Shown piece by piece: positions 15,043-21,832 of a stretch of DNA of 36,628 nt. This DNA comes from an uncultured Clostridia bacterium. GTDB lineage: Bacteria; Bacillota; Clostridia; Oscillospirales; Ruminococcaceae. The position numbers were made by a program, and so were the translations under genes. The stretch is taken from NCBI GenBank assembly GCA_947629945.1, contig CANRFR010000014.1:1-36628 (forward strand), written 5' to 3'. Position 1 is the stretch's first letter; every line of letters starts with the position of its first letter. The notes beneath the pieces were generated by a model. That model was given only the letters and a program-made list of their open reading frames with translations, was not told the origin of the DNA and did not search any database.

Positions 15043-17163
15043 ATGATCAGAGTCGTAAAGAAAGATAATACTTTGGAGGATTTCGACGTTCAAAAGGTGG
15101 TAAACGCAGTGAACAAGTCTGCGGCGCGCGTGATGTACAATTTCACCTCCGAGGAACTGAATTTCATCTGCAAATTTGTCACCGATAAGGCGCTCTCGAC
15201 CGAAAAGGACGAGATAACGATAGCGCAGATGCACAACATCGTTGAAAGCGCTCTCGAAGCCACAAATCCCGCCGTCGCAAAGAGCTACAAGGACTACCGC
15301 AACTACAAGCAGGACTTTGTTCACATGCTCGACGAGGTTTACGTTAAATCGCAGTCCATTATGTATATCGGCGACAAGGAAAACTCCAATTCCGATTCGG
15401 CGCTGGTTTCCACCAAGCGCTCGCTCATTTTCAACGAGCTTAACAAGGAGCTTTATCAGAAGTTCTTTATGACCGCGGAGGAGCTGCAGGCGTGCCGTGA
15501 CGGCTACATTTACGTTCACGATATGAGCGCCCGCCGCGACACCATGAACTGCTGTCTTTTCGATATGAAGTCGGTTATGGAGGGCGGCTTTGAGATGGGA
15601 AATCTCTGGTACAACGAGCCGAAAACGTTAGCCGTGGCGTTTGACGTTATCGGCGATGTGACCTTAGCCGCGGCGTCCCAGCAGTACGGCGGATTTACTG
15701 TGGCAAGCGTGGACATTCTTCTTGAACCGTACGCTCAAAAAACCTACGACAAGCAGTTTGCGCGTTACAAGGAAATCGGAGTTTCCGATGAAATTGCCGA
15801 CCGCGAGGCTATGAAAGATGTAGAGACCGACTTCCGTCAGGGCTTTCAAGGGTGGGAGTACAAGTTCAACTCCGTAAGCTCTTCGCGCGGAGACTATCCG
15901 TTCATCACAATGACGGCGGGCACGGGCACGGGAAAATTCGCGAAAATGGCGAGCATTATTATGTTGGAAGTCCGCAAGAACGGACAGGGCAAGAAAACCT
16001 GTAAAAAGCCCGTTCTTTTTCCGAAAATCGTGTTCTTGTACGATGAAAAGCTGCACGGACCGGGCGGAGAGCTGGAGGACGTGTTTGAAGCGGGTATCGA
16101 GTGTTCGCAAAAGGCGATGTATCCCGATTGGCTCTCGCTTACCGGAGACGGCTATGTCGCATCGATTTATAAGAAATACGGCAGAATAATCAGTCCGATG
16201 GGATGCAGAGCGTTCCTGTCTCCGTGGTTCGAGCGCGGCGGTATGGAGCCTGCGGACGAAAACGACAAGCCCATATTTGTAGGTCGTTTTAACATTGGAG
16301 CGGTATCGCTGCACTTGCCGATGATCTACGCGAAATCCGTTCAGGAGGGCAAGGACTTTTTCGAGGTGCTGGACTACTACCTCAACCTCATCAGAAAAAT
16401 TCATTGCCGCACTTATGATTATCTGGGCGAAATGAAAGCCTCCACCAACCCTCTGGCGTATTGCGAGGGCGGCTTCTTGGGAGGACATCTCGGGATACAC
16501 GACAAGATTAAGCCGCTGTTGAAAGCCGCTACAGCTTCGTTCGGCATTACCGCGCTCAACGAGCTTGAACAGATCGCCGACAAAAAGTCGATAGCCGAGG
16601 ACGGCTCTTTTGCGCTGAAAACGATGGAGTTCATCAATAACCGCATAAACGATTTCAAGAAAGAGGACGGTCATCTTTACGCTATTTACGGCACTCCTGC
16701 CGAGAACCTCTGCGGACTGCAGATAAAGCAATTCCGCAAGAAGTACGGCATTGTCGAGAACGTTTCCGACCGCGAGTACGTGTCAAATTCGTTCCATTGC
16801 CACGTTTCCGAGGACATCACGCCCATTGAGAAGCAGGATAAAGAGGAGCGTTTCTGGAATCTGTTCAACGGCGGTAAGATACAGTATGTGCGTTATCCGA
16901 TCGACTACAACAAGGGCGCGGTCAAGAGCCTTGTGCGCCGCGCAATGCAAAAGGGTTTTTATGAGGGCGTGAATTTGTCGCTTGCGTACTGCGACGACTG
17001 CGGCTACGAGCAGCTTGAAATGGAAGTCTGCCCAAAGTGCGGCAGCAAAAATCTCACAAAAATAGACAGAATGAACGGCTATTTAAGCTATTCGAGAGTT
17101 AAGGGCGATACGCGTCTCAACGCCGCGAAAATGGCGGAAATTGCCGACAGAAAGAGTATGTAA
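15043..17163 (+). CDS. nrdD: anaerobic (class III) ribonucleoside-triphosphate reductase
   Basis: A 706-residue glycyl-radical enzyme that reduces ribonucleoside triphosphates to deoxy forms without oxygen. An N-terminal ATP-cone (IRVVKKDNTLEDFDVQKVV) gives allosteric control by dATP/ATP. The core holds YVHDMSARRDTMNCC and the loop region near FNIGAVSLHLP. The C-terminus has the structural zinc site CDDCGYEQLEMEVCPKCGS. The glycyl-radical position is NGYLS with Gly679, 27 residues from the end. NGYLSYSRV replaces the RVCGYLG seen in the enterobacterial and phage enzymes, as in other clostridial NrdD. The ATG is preceded by AAGAGGG. The activase nrdG follows 31 bases later in the same transcript. 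Confidence 0.95.
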   Translation: MIRVVKKDNTLEDFDVQKVVNAVNKSAARVMYNFTSEELNFICKFVTDKALSTEKDEITIAQMHNIVESALEATNPAVAKSYKDYRNYKQDFVHMLDEVYVKSQSIMYIGDKENSNSDSALVSTKRSLIFNELNKELYQKFFMTAEELQACRDGYIYVHDMSARRDTMNCCLFDMKSVMEGGFEMGNLWYNEPKTLAVAFDVIGDVTLAAASQQYGGFTVASVDILLEPYAQKTYDKQFARYKEIGVSDEIADREAMKDVETDFRQGFQGWEYKFNSVSSSRGDYPFITMTAGTGTGKFAKMASIIMLEVRKNGQGKKTCKKPVLFPKIVFLYDEKLHGPGGELEDVFEAGIECSQKAMYPDWLSLTGDGYVASIYKKYGRIISPMGCRAFLSPWFERGGMEPADENDKPIFVGRFNIGAVSLHLPMIYAKSVQEGKDFFEVLDYYLNLIRKIHCRTYDYLGEMKASTNPLAYCEGGFLGGHLGIHDKIKPLLKAATASFGITALNELEQIADKKSIAEDGSFALKTMEFINNRINDFKKEDGHLYAIYGTPAENLCGLQIKQFRKKYGIVENVSDREYVSNSFHCHVSEDITPIEKQDKEERFWNLFNGGKIQYVRYPIDYNKGAVKSLVRRAMQKGFYEGVNLSLAYCDDCGYEQLEMEVCPKCGSKNLTKIDRMNGYLSYSRVKGDTRLNAAKMAEIADRKSM

Positions 17164-17194
17164 AGCGGGCAAAAAACGTAAAGTAGGAGTATAT

Positions 17195-17683
17195 ATGCGT
17201 TATCATAACATAACCACCGACGATATGCTTAACGGCGACGGACTGCGTACCGTGCTTTGGGTGGCGGGCTGTACGCATCACTGTAAAGGCTGTCACAATC
17301 CGATAACATGGGATATCGACGGCGGTATTGAGTTTGACGAGGCGGCGGAGCGCGAGCTTTTCGAGAAGCTCGCTCCCGATTATATAGACGGTATAACTTT
17401 CAGCGGCGGAGATCCTCTCCATCCGAAAAACCGTGATAAAATAACGGAGCTTGCCAAAAAATGTCGCGAACGCTGCCCCGGTAAGACTATCTGGCTTTAC
17501 ACGGGCTTTGATTTCGATGAGATAAAAGACCTTGAAGTCGTTTCGTTATGCGATGTTATAGTCGACGGGGAGTTTATAGAGGAACTGCGCGATCCCAAAC
17601 TGCATTGGAAAGGCAGTTCCAATCAGCGTGTGATTGACGTTCGTGAAACGATACGTCTCAAAAAAATAGTGCTTTTTGACTGA
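17195..17683 (+). CDS. nrdG: anaerobic ribonucleotide reductase activating protein
   Basis: A 162-residue radical SAM activase that creates the glycyl radical on NrdD. The cluster motif is C26THHC30KGC33HNP, followed by the family-typical ITFSGGDPL (SAM-binding GGDP), and LYTGFDFDEI. The start at 17195 is chosen over a longer frame because TAGGAG lies 6 bases upstream and MRYHNITTDDMLNGDGLRT aligns with known N-termini. It is encoded directly after its substrate enzyme. Confidence 0.96.
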   Translation: MRYHNITTDDMLNGDGLRTVLWVAGCTHHCKGCHNPITWDIDGGIEFDEAAERELFEKLAPDYIDGITFSGGDPLHPKNRDKITELAKKCRERCPGKTIWLYTGFDFDEIKDLEVVSLCDVIVDGEFIEELRDPKLHWKGSSNQRVIDVRETIRLKKIVLFD

Positions 17684-17736
17684 ATGAGTGTGGTTTTTGC
17701 CACAAAAATTCGTTAAAATGGCGGTAAAAAAAACAC

Positions 17737-17765
17737 TTGACAATTTTGTGTAAACATTATATAAT
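17737..17765 (+). promoter_or_regulatory. perfect consensus promoter ahead of a structured leader
   Basis: TTGACA (17737-17742), a 17-base spacer and TATAAT (17760-17765) match the sigma-A consensus at all 12 positions. The next protein start is 320 bases downstream, so this promoter either drives a long tetR leader or a separate small RNA. Confidence 0.85.
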
Positions 17766-17771
17766 ATAGTT

Positions 17772-17873
17772 ACTCACAGGTGTTATCTTTTTAGCGGTTC
17801 GGTTTGTCAACGCTATCCCGTAGCCGAGATAGACAGGTTCGTTGGGAATTTAAATGTTTGTGAAAATTTTTTC
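17772..17873 (+). ncRNA. candidate small RNA or structured leader
   Basis: The roughly 100 bases after the consensus promoter contain an imperfect hairpin AGCGGTT/AACGCT, a second hairpin CTATC/GATAG, and a T-run (17867-17872). No protein frame with a ribosome site is seen. No known RNA family is recognised. It could be only the 5' leader of tetR. Confidence 0.3.
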
Positions 17874-17892
17874 TACTGTAATGAAAACTCAA

Positions 17893-18051
17893 GGGCACCT
17901 CAAAAAACCGGTTTGAAAAGGGAAAATCGGCAGAGTGCGTCGGCTGCTGGGAAAGCCGACGAAGCAAGGCTTTATGCCTTGCAAGGAGGTTTGACGACGC
18001 AGACGGCGTGCTCTGCTGATTTTCCCTCAAACAAGGTTTTTAGAGATGCCC
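17893..18051. mobile_element. palindromic MITE-like element A
   Basis: A 159-base imperfect palindrome. The left end GGGCACCTCAAAAAACC matches the reverse complement of the right end (GGGCATCTCTAAAAACC). The match continues inward through GGGAAAATC[G/A]GCAGAG. The centre is a GCAAGGC/GCCTTGC hairpin with a 5-base loop. No transposase gene is present. It fills the gap before tetR, and the last bases supply a spurious upstream ATG for that frame. No convincing target-site duplication is visible. Confidence 0.75.
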
Positions 18052-18084
18052 AAAATATCTTTTTTGAAAGGACGGGATCTTGCC

Positions 18085-18723
18085 ATGACCGAGTCTGCTT
18101 CTCGACATGATTCCGATAAGAGGGTAATCCGGACGAAAAAGGCGATCAAAGCGGCTCTTTTCAGAATAATGGAAGAAAAGGACATCTCATCTATCAGTAT
18201 AAGTGAGCTTACGCAAGAGGCAAATATCAATCGCAGAACGTTCTACACCCATTACCGGAACATAACGGACATTCTTGACGAAATTGAGGGCGATCTTGTT
18301 GAAGCCCTCAGGAAATTGATACAAGGCATTGACTTGAGGGCTTCGCGGCAGAGCGCGTACGATTTGTTTATGGGATTGAATTCGCTTATCACGGTGGAAT
18401 TCGATTACTATTTTCATTTGATGCGCGTAGATATGCGCGGTATGTTAATGTCACGTCTGAAGAACGTGATAAAGGGAATGACGGATATGCTGCTTCCGCA
18501 GCTATGCGAAAAGCATGGCGAGAATGCAGCTGTGATTTCGGCATTCATAGTTGGCGGATTTTTCAATATGTATTTGGAGTGGCATAACCACCCCGACGGT
18601 TTGAACATTGAGGAAGCGGCAGAGCTTGCGGGAGATATGGTGGGGCTTTGCATTGATAATGTTGGTATAACGCTTGTAAGAAACGGCACAGATGATGAAT
18701 ATGATTTAATGCGGCGGGCTTGA
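18085..18723 (+). CDS. TetR/AcrR family transcriptional regulator
   Basis: A 212-residue protein with an N-terminal TetR-type helix-turn-helix: TKKAIKAALFRIMEEKDISSISISELTQEANINRRTFYTHYRNI (about 18-61). The C-terminal ligand domain is divergent and helical, similar to the AcrR-like 'TetR_C' type with LITVEFDYYFHLMRVDMRG. The ATG at 18085 is preferred over one 39 bases upstream, because that earlier codon lies inside element A; AAAGGACGG precedes 18085. No drug-efflux or enzyme gene sits immediately next to it on the same strand, so its target is unclear. A good terminator follows at 18827. Confidence 0.85.
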   Translation: MTESASRHDSDKRVIRTKKAIKAALFRIMEEKDISSISISELTQEANINRRTFYTHYRNITDILDEIEGDLVEALRKLIQGIDLRASRQSAYDLFMGLNSLITVEFDYYFHLMRVDMRGMLMSRLKNVIKGMTDMLLPQLCEKHGENAAVISAFIVGGFFNMYLEWHNHPDGLNIEEAAELAGDMVGLCIDNVGITLVRNGTDDEYDLMRRA

Positions 18724-18826
18724 CGCTCAAAACGGGAAAAGCATATAACATCAGCCGAACTCGTAAAGAGTAAATAAATCGGAAGATCGATAGGGCGGAC
18801 GATAAGTTTTCTGTGAGAATATCGGA

Positions 18827-18860
18827 CCCCGCAATTCGGATAATCCAAATTGCGGGGTTT
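18827..18860 (+). terminator. terminator after tetR
   Basis: CCCCGCAATT (18827-18836) pairs perfectly with AATTGCGGGG (18848-18857), with an 11-base loop and TTT following. The other bases of the 300-base gap 18724-19023 show no gene. Confidence 0.8.
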
Positions 18861-18948
18861 GATAATAAAACCGAGTTAACAAGAATTAAAACGCAGCCAA
18901 ACAGGGCGACGCTGAGGAACGCTCCTGCCAAATGCAGTCTTCACGGTG

Positions 18949-18978
18949 AAAAGCAGCGGAGAAATCTGCTGCTTTTTT
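18949..18978. terminator. bidirectional terminator between convergent genes
   Basis: AAAAGCAGC (18949-18957) pairs with GCTGCTTTT (18968-18976), giving T-runs on both strands. It lies between tetR (plus) and the DUF3810 gene (minus) and most likely ends the latter. Confidence 0.75.
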
Positions 18979-19023
18979 AATTTTCCGTTTACGCTGCCGG
19001 CTAAATAAAAGTTTGAGGGGCTG

Positions 19024-20118
19024 TCAACCGTCGCTTTCCGCGTAGTATGCGAGTATAAGTTCGGTGACGCGGTCGTAGGAAAGGTCGCCCTCGGGAACGC
19101 CTTGGACTTTGATAAAATTGTCGTTGATGTCAAGAGAAGCGTCCATAACATTGCCCTCGTGTGAACTTATGAATTCGTTCATAGCGTTAAAGTCCAGATA
19201 CATACCCGGGGTTATGTATTGCTGAATGTCCTCGTACATTTCGCGGCTGTATTCGTAAAGAGCGTTGGAGCAGTAAACGAACGCCTCCATATAGCCCGAG
19301 TATCGGTATTCGGCGTACGGACTGTTGATACAGGACAAAAACGCTAAGAAATTGCACTCGTTTTCAAACGCTACGCCGCGCGAGTGCGCGCTTTCATGAG
19401 CCGCCGTGAACGGAATTCCGTAGTCCGCTTGAGCGGTGTTCACGTTACATTCCACGGTGAACGGGCAGTAAACGCCTACTATTCCCGTGTAAGACCACGG
19501 CTCCGAAAGGAGTACGGGTTTTTGACGGCTGACGGCGGTTTTAAGATACGGATATTCCTTTTCAATGGCTTTGTAGCCGTCTTTCGCGCGTTTAAGTTCG
19601 GTGTAAAGGCTCTCCGAAAGCTCGAACGGCTCGTCCTCGGAAAGCCCCAGCTCCGTTCGCGCTTTCCGGGCGCCTGCGGCGAGCTTTTCACAGGCGCTTT
19701 GAAGGTCTTTGGGAGTTTTCTGCGAGGTGTCCAGTTCCATCAGGCGCTCAATAGGGTAGCGGTAGTAATTGACTCCATGACATCCCATATACATAAACGC
19801 GGCTATCCCCGCCGCGCCGACAAGGAACTTTCCCGCGCCCAACAGAGTTTTCCCTCGCCGCCCCTTGTTCTTAACGAGTTTTACGATAAGGATAACAAGC
19901 AGCGTAATAACGGCGGGAGCCGCCAAAATGACTAGCAATTCGGTCAGTGAAAACGGCACAAGGCTCGTCAGAGCGCCCAAGGGCACGGTTAGTACTTTGA
20001 ACAGCCCGCGTGAGAATACATATTCCGTAACGTCGGGAGTGTGAGGCAGTATAACGTACATCAGCGCCGCAAGGATCAGCGGGATAAATACCCAAAAATT
20101 TTTAAAAAACTTTTTCAT
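19024..20118 (-). CDS. DUF3810 family membrane protein with HExxH zinc-peptidase-like motif
   Basis: A 364-residue protein. There are probably three N-terminal membrane segments: about 8-26 (FWVFIPLILAALMYVIL), 55-82 (FSLTELLVILAAPAVITLL) and 94-112 (LLGAGKFLVGAAGIAAFMY). A soluble domain follows, with AAHESAHSRGVAFENECNFLAF at about 239. HESAH fits HExxH with a downstream Glu, as in zincin metallopeptidases, and the arrangement matches the DUF3810 family. Function is not established; membrane-anchored proteolysis outside the cell is plausible. GAGTGA precedes the ATG. It is single-gene, transcribed opposite to its neighbours, and ends at the terminator 18949-18978. Confidence 0.85.
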   Translation of the reverse strand: MKKFFKNFWVFIPLILAALMYVILPHTPDVTEYVFSRGLFKVLTVPLGALTSLVPFSLTELLVILAAPAVITLLVILIVKLVKNKGRRGKTLLGAGKFLVGAAGIAAFMYMGCHGVNYYRYPIERLMELDTSQKTPKDLQSACEKLAAGARKARTELGLSEDEPFELSESLYTELKRAKDGYKAIEKEYPYLKTAVSRQKPVLLSEPWSYTGIVGVYCPFTVECNVNTAQADYGIPFTAAHESAHSRGVAFENECNFLAFLSCINSPYAEYRYSGYMEAFVYCSNALYEYSREMYEDIQQYITPGMYLDFNAMNEFISSHEGNVMDASLDINDNFIKVQGVPEGDLSYDRVTELILAYYAESDG

Positions 20119-20205
20119 AATTCACTCATTTCATACAAACCATACAATCTTTTTTTGTGCAAATCGCTGAAATTCTTCTTGTTTTTACCATCTATACTAA
20201 ATATG

Positions 20206-20214
20206 TGCTAAAAT
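20206..20214 (+). promoter_or_regulatory. possible extended -10 of the 20303 gene
   Basis: TGCTAAAAT fits an extended -10 (TGnTAAAAT) about 90 bases before the gene; no good -35 is visible at 17 bases. Confidence 0.35.
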
Positions 20215-20223
20215 AAAAACAGC

Positions 20224-20284
20224 AATTAATTATGAACGATTGATTTTTCGGTGTCCGCTCACGGCGGACGATTCATAATTAATT
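20224..20284. repeat. 61-bp inverted repeat ahead of the 20303 gene
   Basis: AATTAATTATGAA (20224-20236) is perfectly repeated inverted at 20272-20284. An internal GTCCGC/GCGGAC hairpin lies between. The element ends 5 bases before the GGAGGGG ribosome binding site of the next gene, so it would fold in its mRNA leader. Confidence 0.8.
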
Positions 20285-20302
20285 AAAACGGAGGGGTTGT
20301 TA

Positions 20303-20887
20303 ATGCGGCAAATCGAAAACAGCAGCGATTGGCAAAGCGGATATTTGAGAGACATACAGATAGCGCATACAGAGCTTGCGCTCAACATTGACTTCGACCA
20401 AAAAAATGTGCTGTGCGATATATATTCGCTGCCATCGCAAAATCATCAGACTTTTTTTTGTAAGATAGCGTCGGAAAACGGGTTTATGAAGCTGATCTAC
20501 GCTAAAGCCATACAGAGTTCAATCTGGTTTTCGGATCCGATATATATGTACCGTTTTGAAGAAGCAAAGGGTTTTGAAGACCACCCAGTGCGGCGCGGCA
20601 AGATAATATGCGGTAAGAAAATCGTCAAGAAGACCGCCGTAGAGCAGTTAATGAATATGCTGGATGATTTGGAGCCGGAGCAGCCCGATGATCTGGTGAA
20701 CCCTGTCGTTGACGCGGATTTCACTGCAATACGCGTTTATGAAAATGGCGCGGTTACGCGCGAGATATTTTACACTGACGCGGATAAACTGCGTTTTCGC
20801 AATAGTGACGACCAAAAAAAGTACGTGGGTTATATGCGCGCTCTGCACCTATACATCGAATCGCTTATCGGAATTGGGATGTGCTGA
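20303..20887 (+). CDS. hypothetical protein, 194 residues
   Basis: I do not recognise this protein. It is soluble, without signal peptide or membrane segment, and moderately acidic. It has a Lys-rich patch near 101-113 (GKIICGKKIVKKT) and a central acidic stretch (LDDLEPEQPDDL). The pattern of alternating beta-like segments suggests a single globular domain. The ATG at 20303 is chosen because GGAGGGG lies 6 bases upstream; a TTG six bases earlier is too close to it. The codon pattern is like the neighbours. It ends 7 bases before the convergent HAD gene. Coding status is well supported by length, ribosome site and composition; function is unknown. Confidence 0.75.
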   Translation: MRQIENSSDWQSGYLRDIQIAHTELALNIDFDQKNVLCDIYSLPSQNHQTFFCKIASENGFMKLIYAKAIQSSIWFSDPIYMYRFEEAKGFEDHPVRRGKIICGKKIVKKTAVEQLMNMLDDLEPEQPDDLVNPVVDADFTAIRVYENGAVTREIFYTDADKLRFRNSDDQKKYVGYMRALHLYIESLIGIGMC

Positions 20888-20894
20888 CGGCGAT

Positions 20895-21554
20895 TTACGG
20901 CTTGCGGCAGTTATCCGTTATCAGTTTTTCTATGTCGGAAAGGTTTGCGGCAATATAGTCCGCGCCGCAGTTCATAAGCTCGTCGAATGAACCGAAGCCG
21001 CACAGTACGCCCGCGCAGCGAACTCCGCAGGCGTGCGCGCCCTCAACGTCGTAAGAGCGGTCGCCAACCATAAGCGTGGTTTCGGGATCGGATCTTGTAG
21101 TTTTCAGCGCCAGAGCGATAACGTCCGCTTTGGCGCTTATTTTTCCGTCAAAGCTCGCGCCGATTACGTTGTCGAAATATTTCTCGAAGCCAAATATTTT
21201 GAGTATTTTTTCGGCGTACTCTTGTGGTTTAGAGGTCGCGAGACAAAGTGAAACGCCCATGTTTTTTAGCGTTTTCAGAAGCTGTTCCGCGCCGCTTATC
21301 GGTCGCTGCTCAAAAATACCTTTTTGCGGATAGTATTCGCGGTAAAGCCGCACAGCTTCCCGAGAGCGTTCGTCGCTTAATCCGAACTGTCTCTTGAATT
21401 CATCGAAGAGCGGCGGACCCACGAAGCTTTTGAGACTGTCGCGCGGCGGCGCGGGAATGTTCAGGTGTTCCAGCGCGTACAGCACCCCGTTTGATATTCC
21501 CTCAAACGAATCGCTGAGGGTGCCGTCCAGATCAAAGAAAACATTGGTTATCAT
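20895..21554 (-). CDS. HAD-superfamily hydrolase, phosphoglycolate-phosphatase-like
   Basis: A 219-residue haloacid-dehalogenase-type phosphatase. Motif I is FFDLDGTLSDS (nucleophile Asp8 or 9 region), the cap is helical, motif II is LATSKP, and motif IV is MVGDRSYDVEGAHACGV. The arrangement is that of the Gph/PpaX-like subfamily acting on small phosphomonoesters; the exact substrate is unclear. AAGGAGA precedes the ATG by 8 bases. It has its own very strong promoter flanked by palindromes. Confidence 0.92.
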   Translation of the reverse strand: MITNVFFDLDGTLSDSFEGISNGVLYALEHLNIPAPPRDSLKSFVGPPLFDEFKRQFGLSDERSREAVRLYREYYPQKGIFEQRPISGAEQLLKTLKNMGVSLCLATSKPQEYAEKILKIFGFEKYFDNVIGASFDGKISAKADVIALALKTTRSDPETTLMVGDRSYDVEGAHACGVRCAGVLCGFGSFDELMNCGADYIAANLSDIEKLITDNCRKP

Positions 21555-21588
21555 TGCGCGGGTCTCCTTAACAGTTGATAAAATCGTC

Positions 21589-21605
21589 GAGTGGTTGTAC
21601 CACTC
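21589..21605 (-). promoter_or_regulatory. hairpin/operator at the HAD-gene transcript start
   Basis: GAGTGGT and ACCACTC form perfect 7-bp arms around TGT, about 8 bases after the predicted start point of the HAD promoter. It could be a repressor site or a 5' stabilising hairpin. Confidence 0.4.
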
Positions 21606-21619
21606 AAAATTCTATTTTA

Positions 21620-21659
21620 ATTATACCTCATTTGAGGTTGTTTGTCAACAGTTGACAAA
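21620..21659 (-). promoter_or_regulatory. consensus promoter of the HAD gene with overlapping palindrome
   Basis: On the minus strand, TTGACA (21648-21643) and TATAAT (21625-21620) are 17 bases apart, a perfect match. The -35 lies inside a palindrome, TTTGTCAA-CAG-TTGACAAA (21641-21659), and the spacer carries CCTCA-AA-TGAGG. This layout suggests repressor control. Confidence 0.75.
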
Positions 21660-21706
21660 AAAATCCAATTTCACCGCTTTTTCACCTAAAATTTGAAAAA
21701 AGGGGG

Positions 21707-21735
21707 TTACATTTAGGAAAAAAGTGTGCTATAAT
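21707..21735 (+). promoter_or_regulatory. promoter of the penicillin-binding protein gene
   Basis: TTACAT (21707-21712) and TATAAT (21730-21735) are 17 bases apart, with TG one base before the -10 (extended -10). The leader to the ATG is about 90 bases. Confidence 0.75.
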
Positions 21736-21832
21736 ATAAAGTGTATGATTATAAACTGCGCAGAAACGCGTATCAATTTACCGAGGAAGCGCTGATTAAA
21801 TCGGGCTTCCCGAATAAAAAAAGGGGTTTAAG

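Noticed and set aside
15664-16731. 355-codon minus-strand frame
   Set aside because: It is antisense to nrdD, whose motifs are all present on the plus strand.
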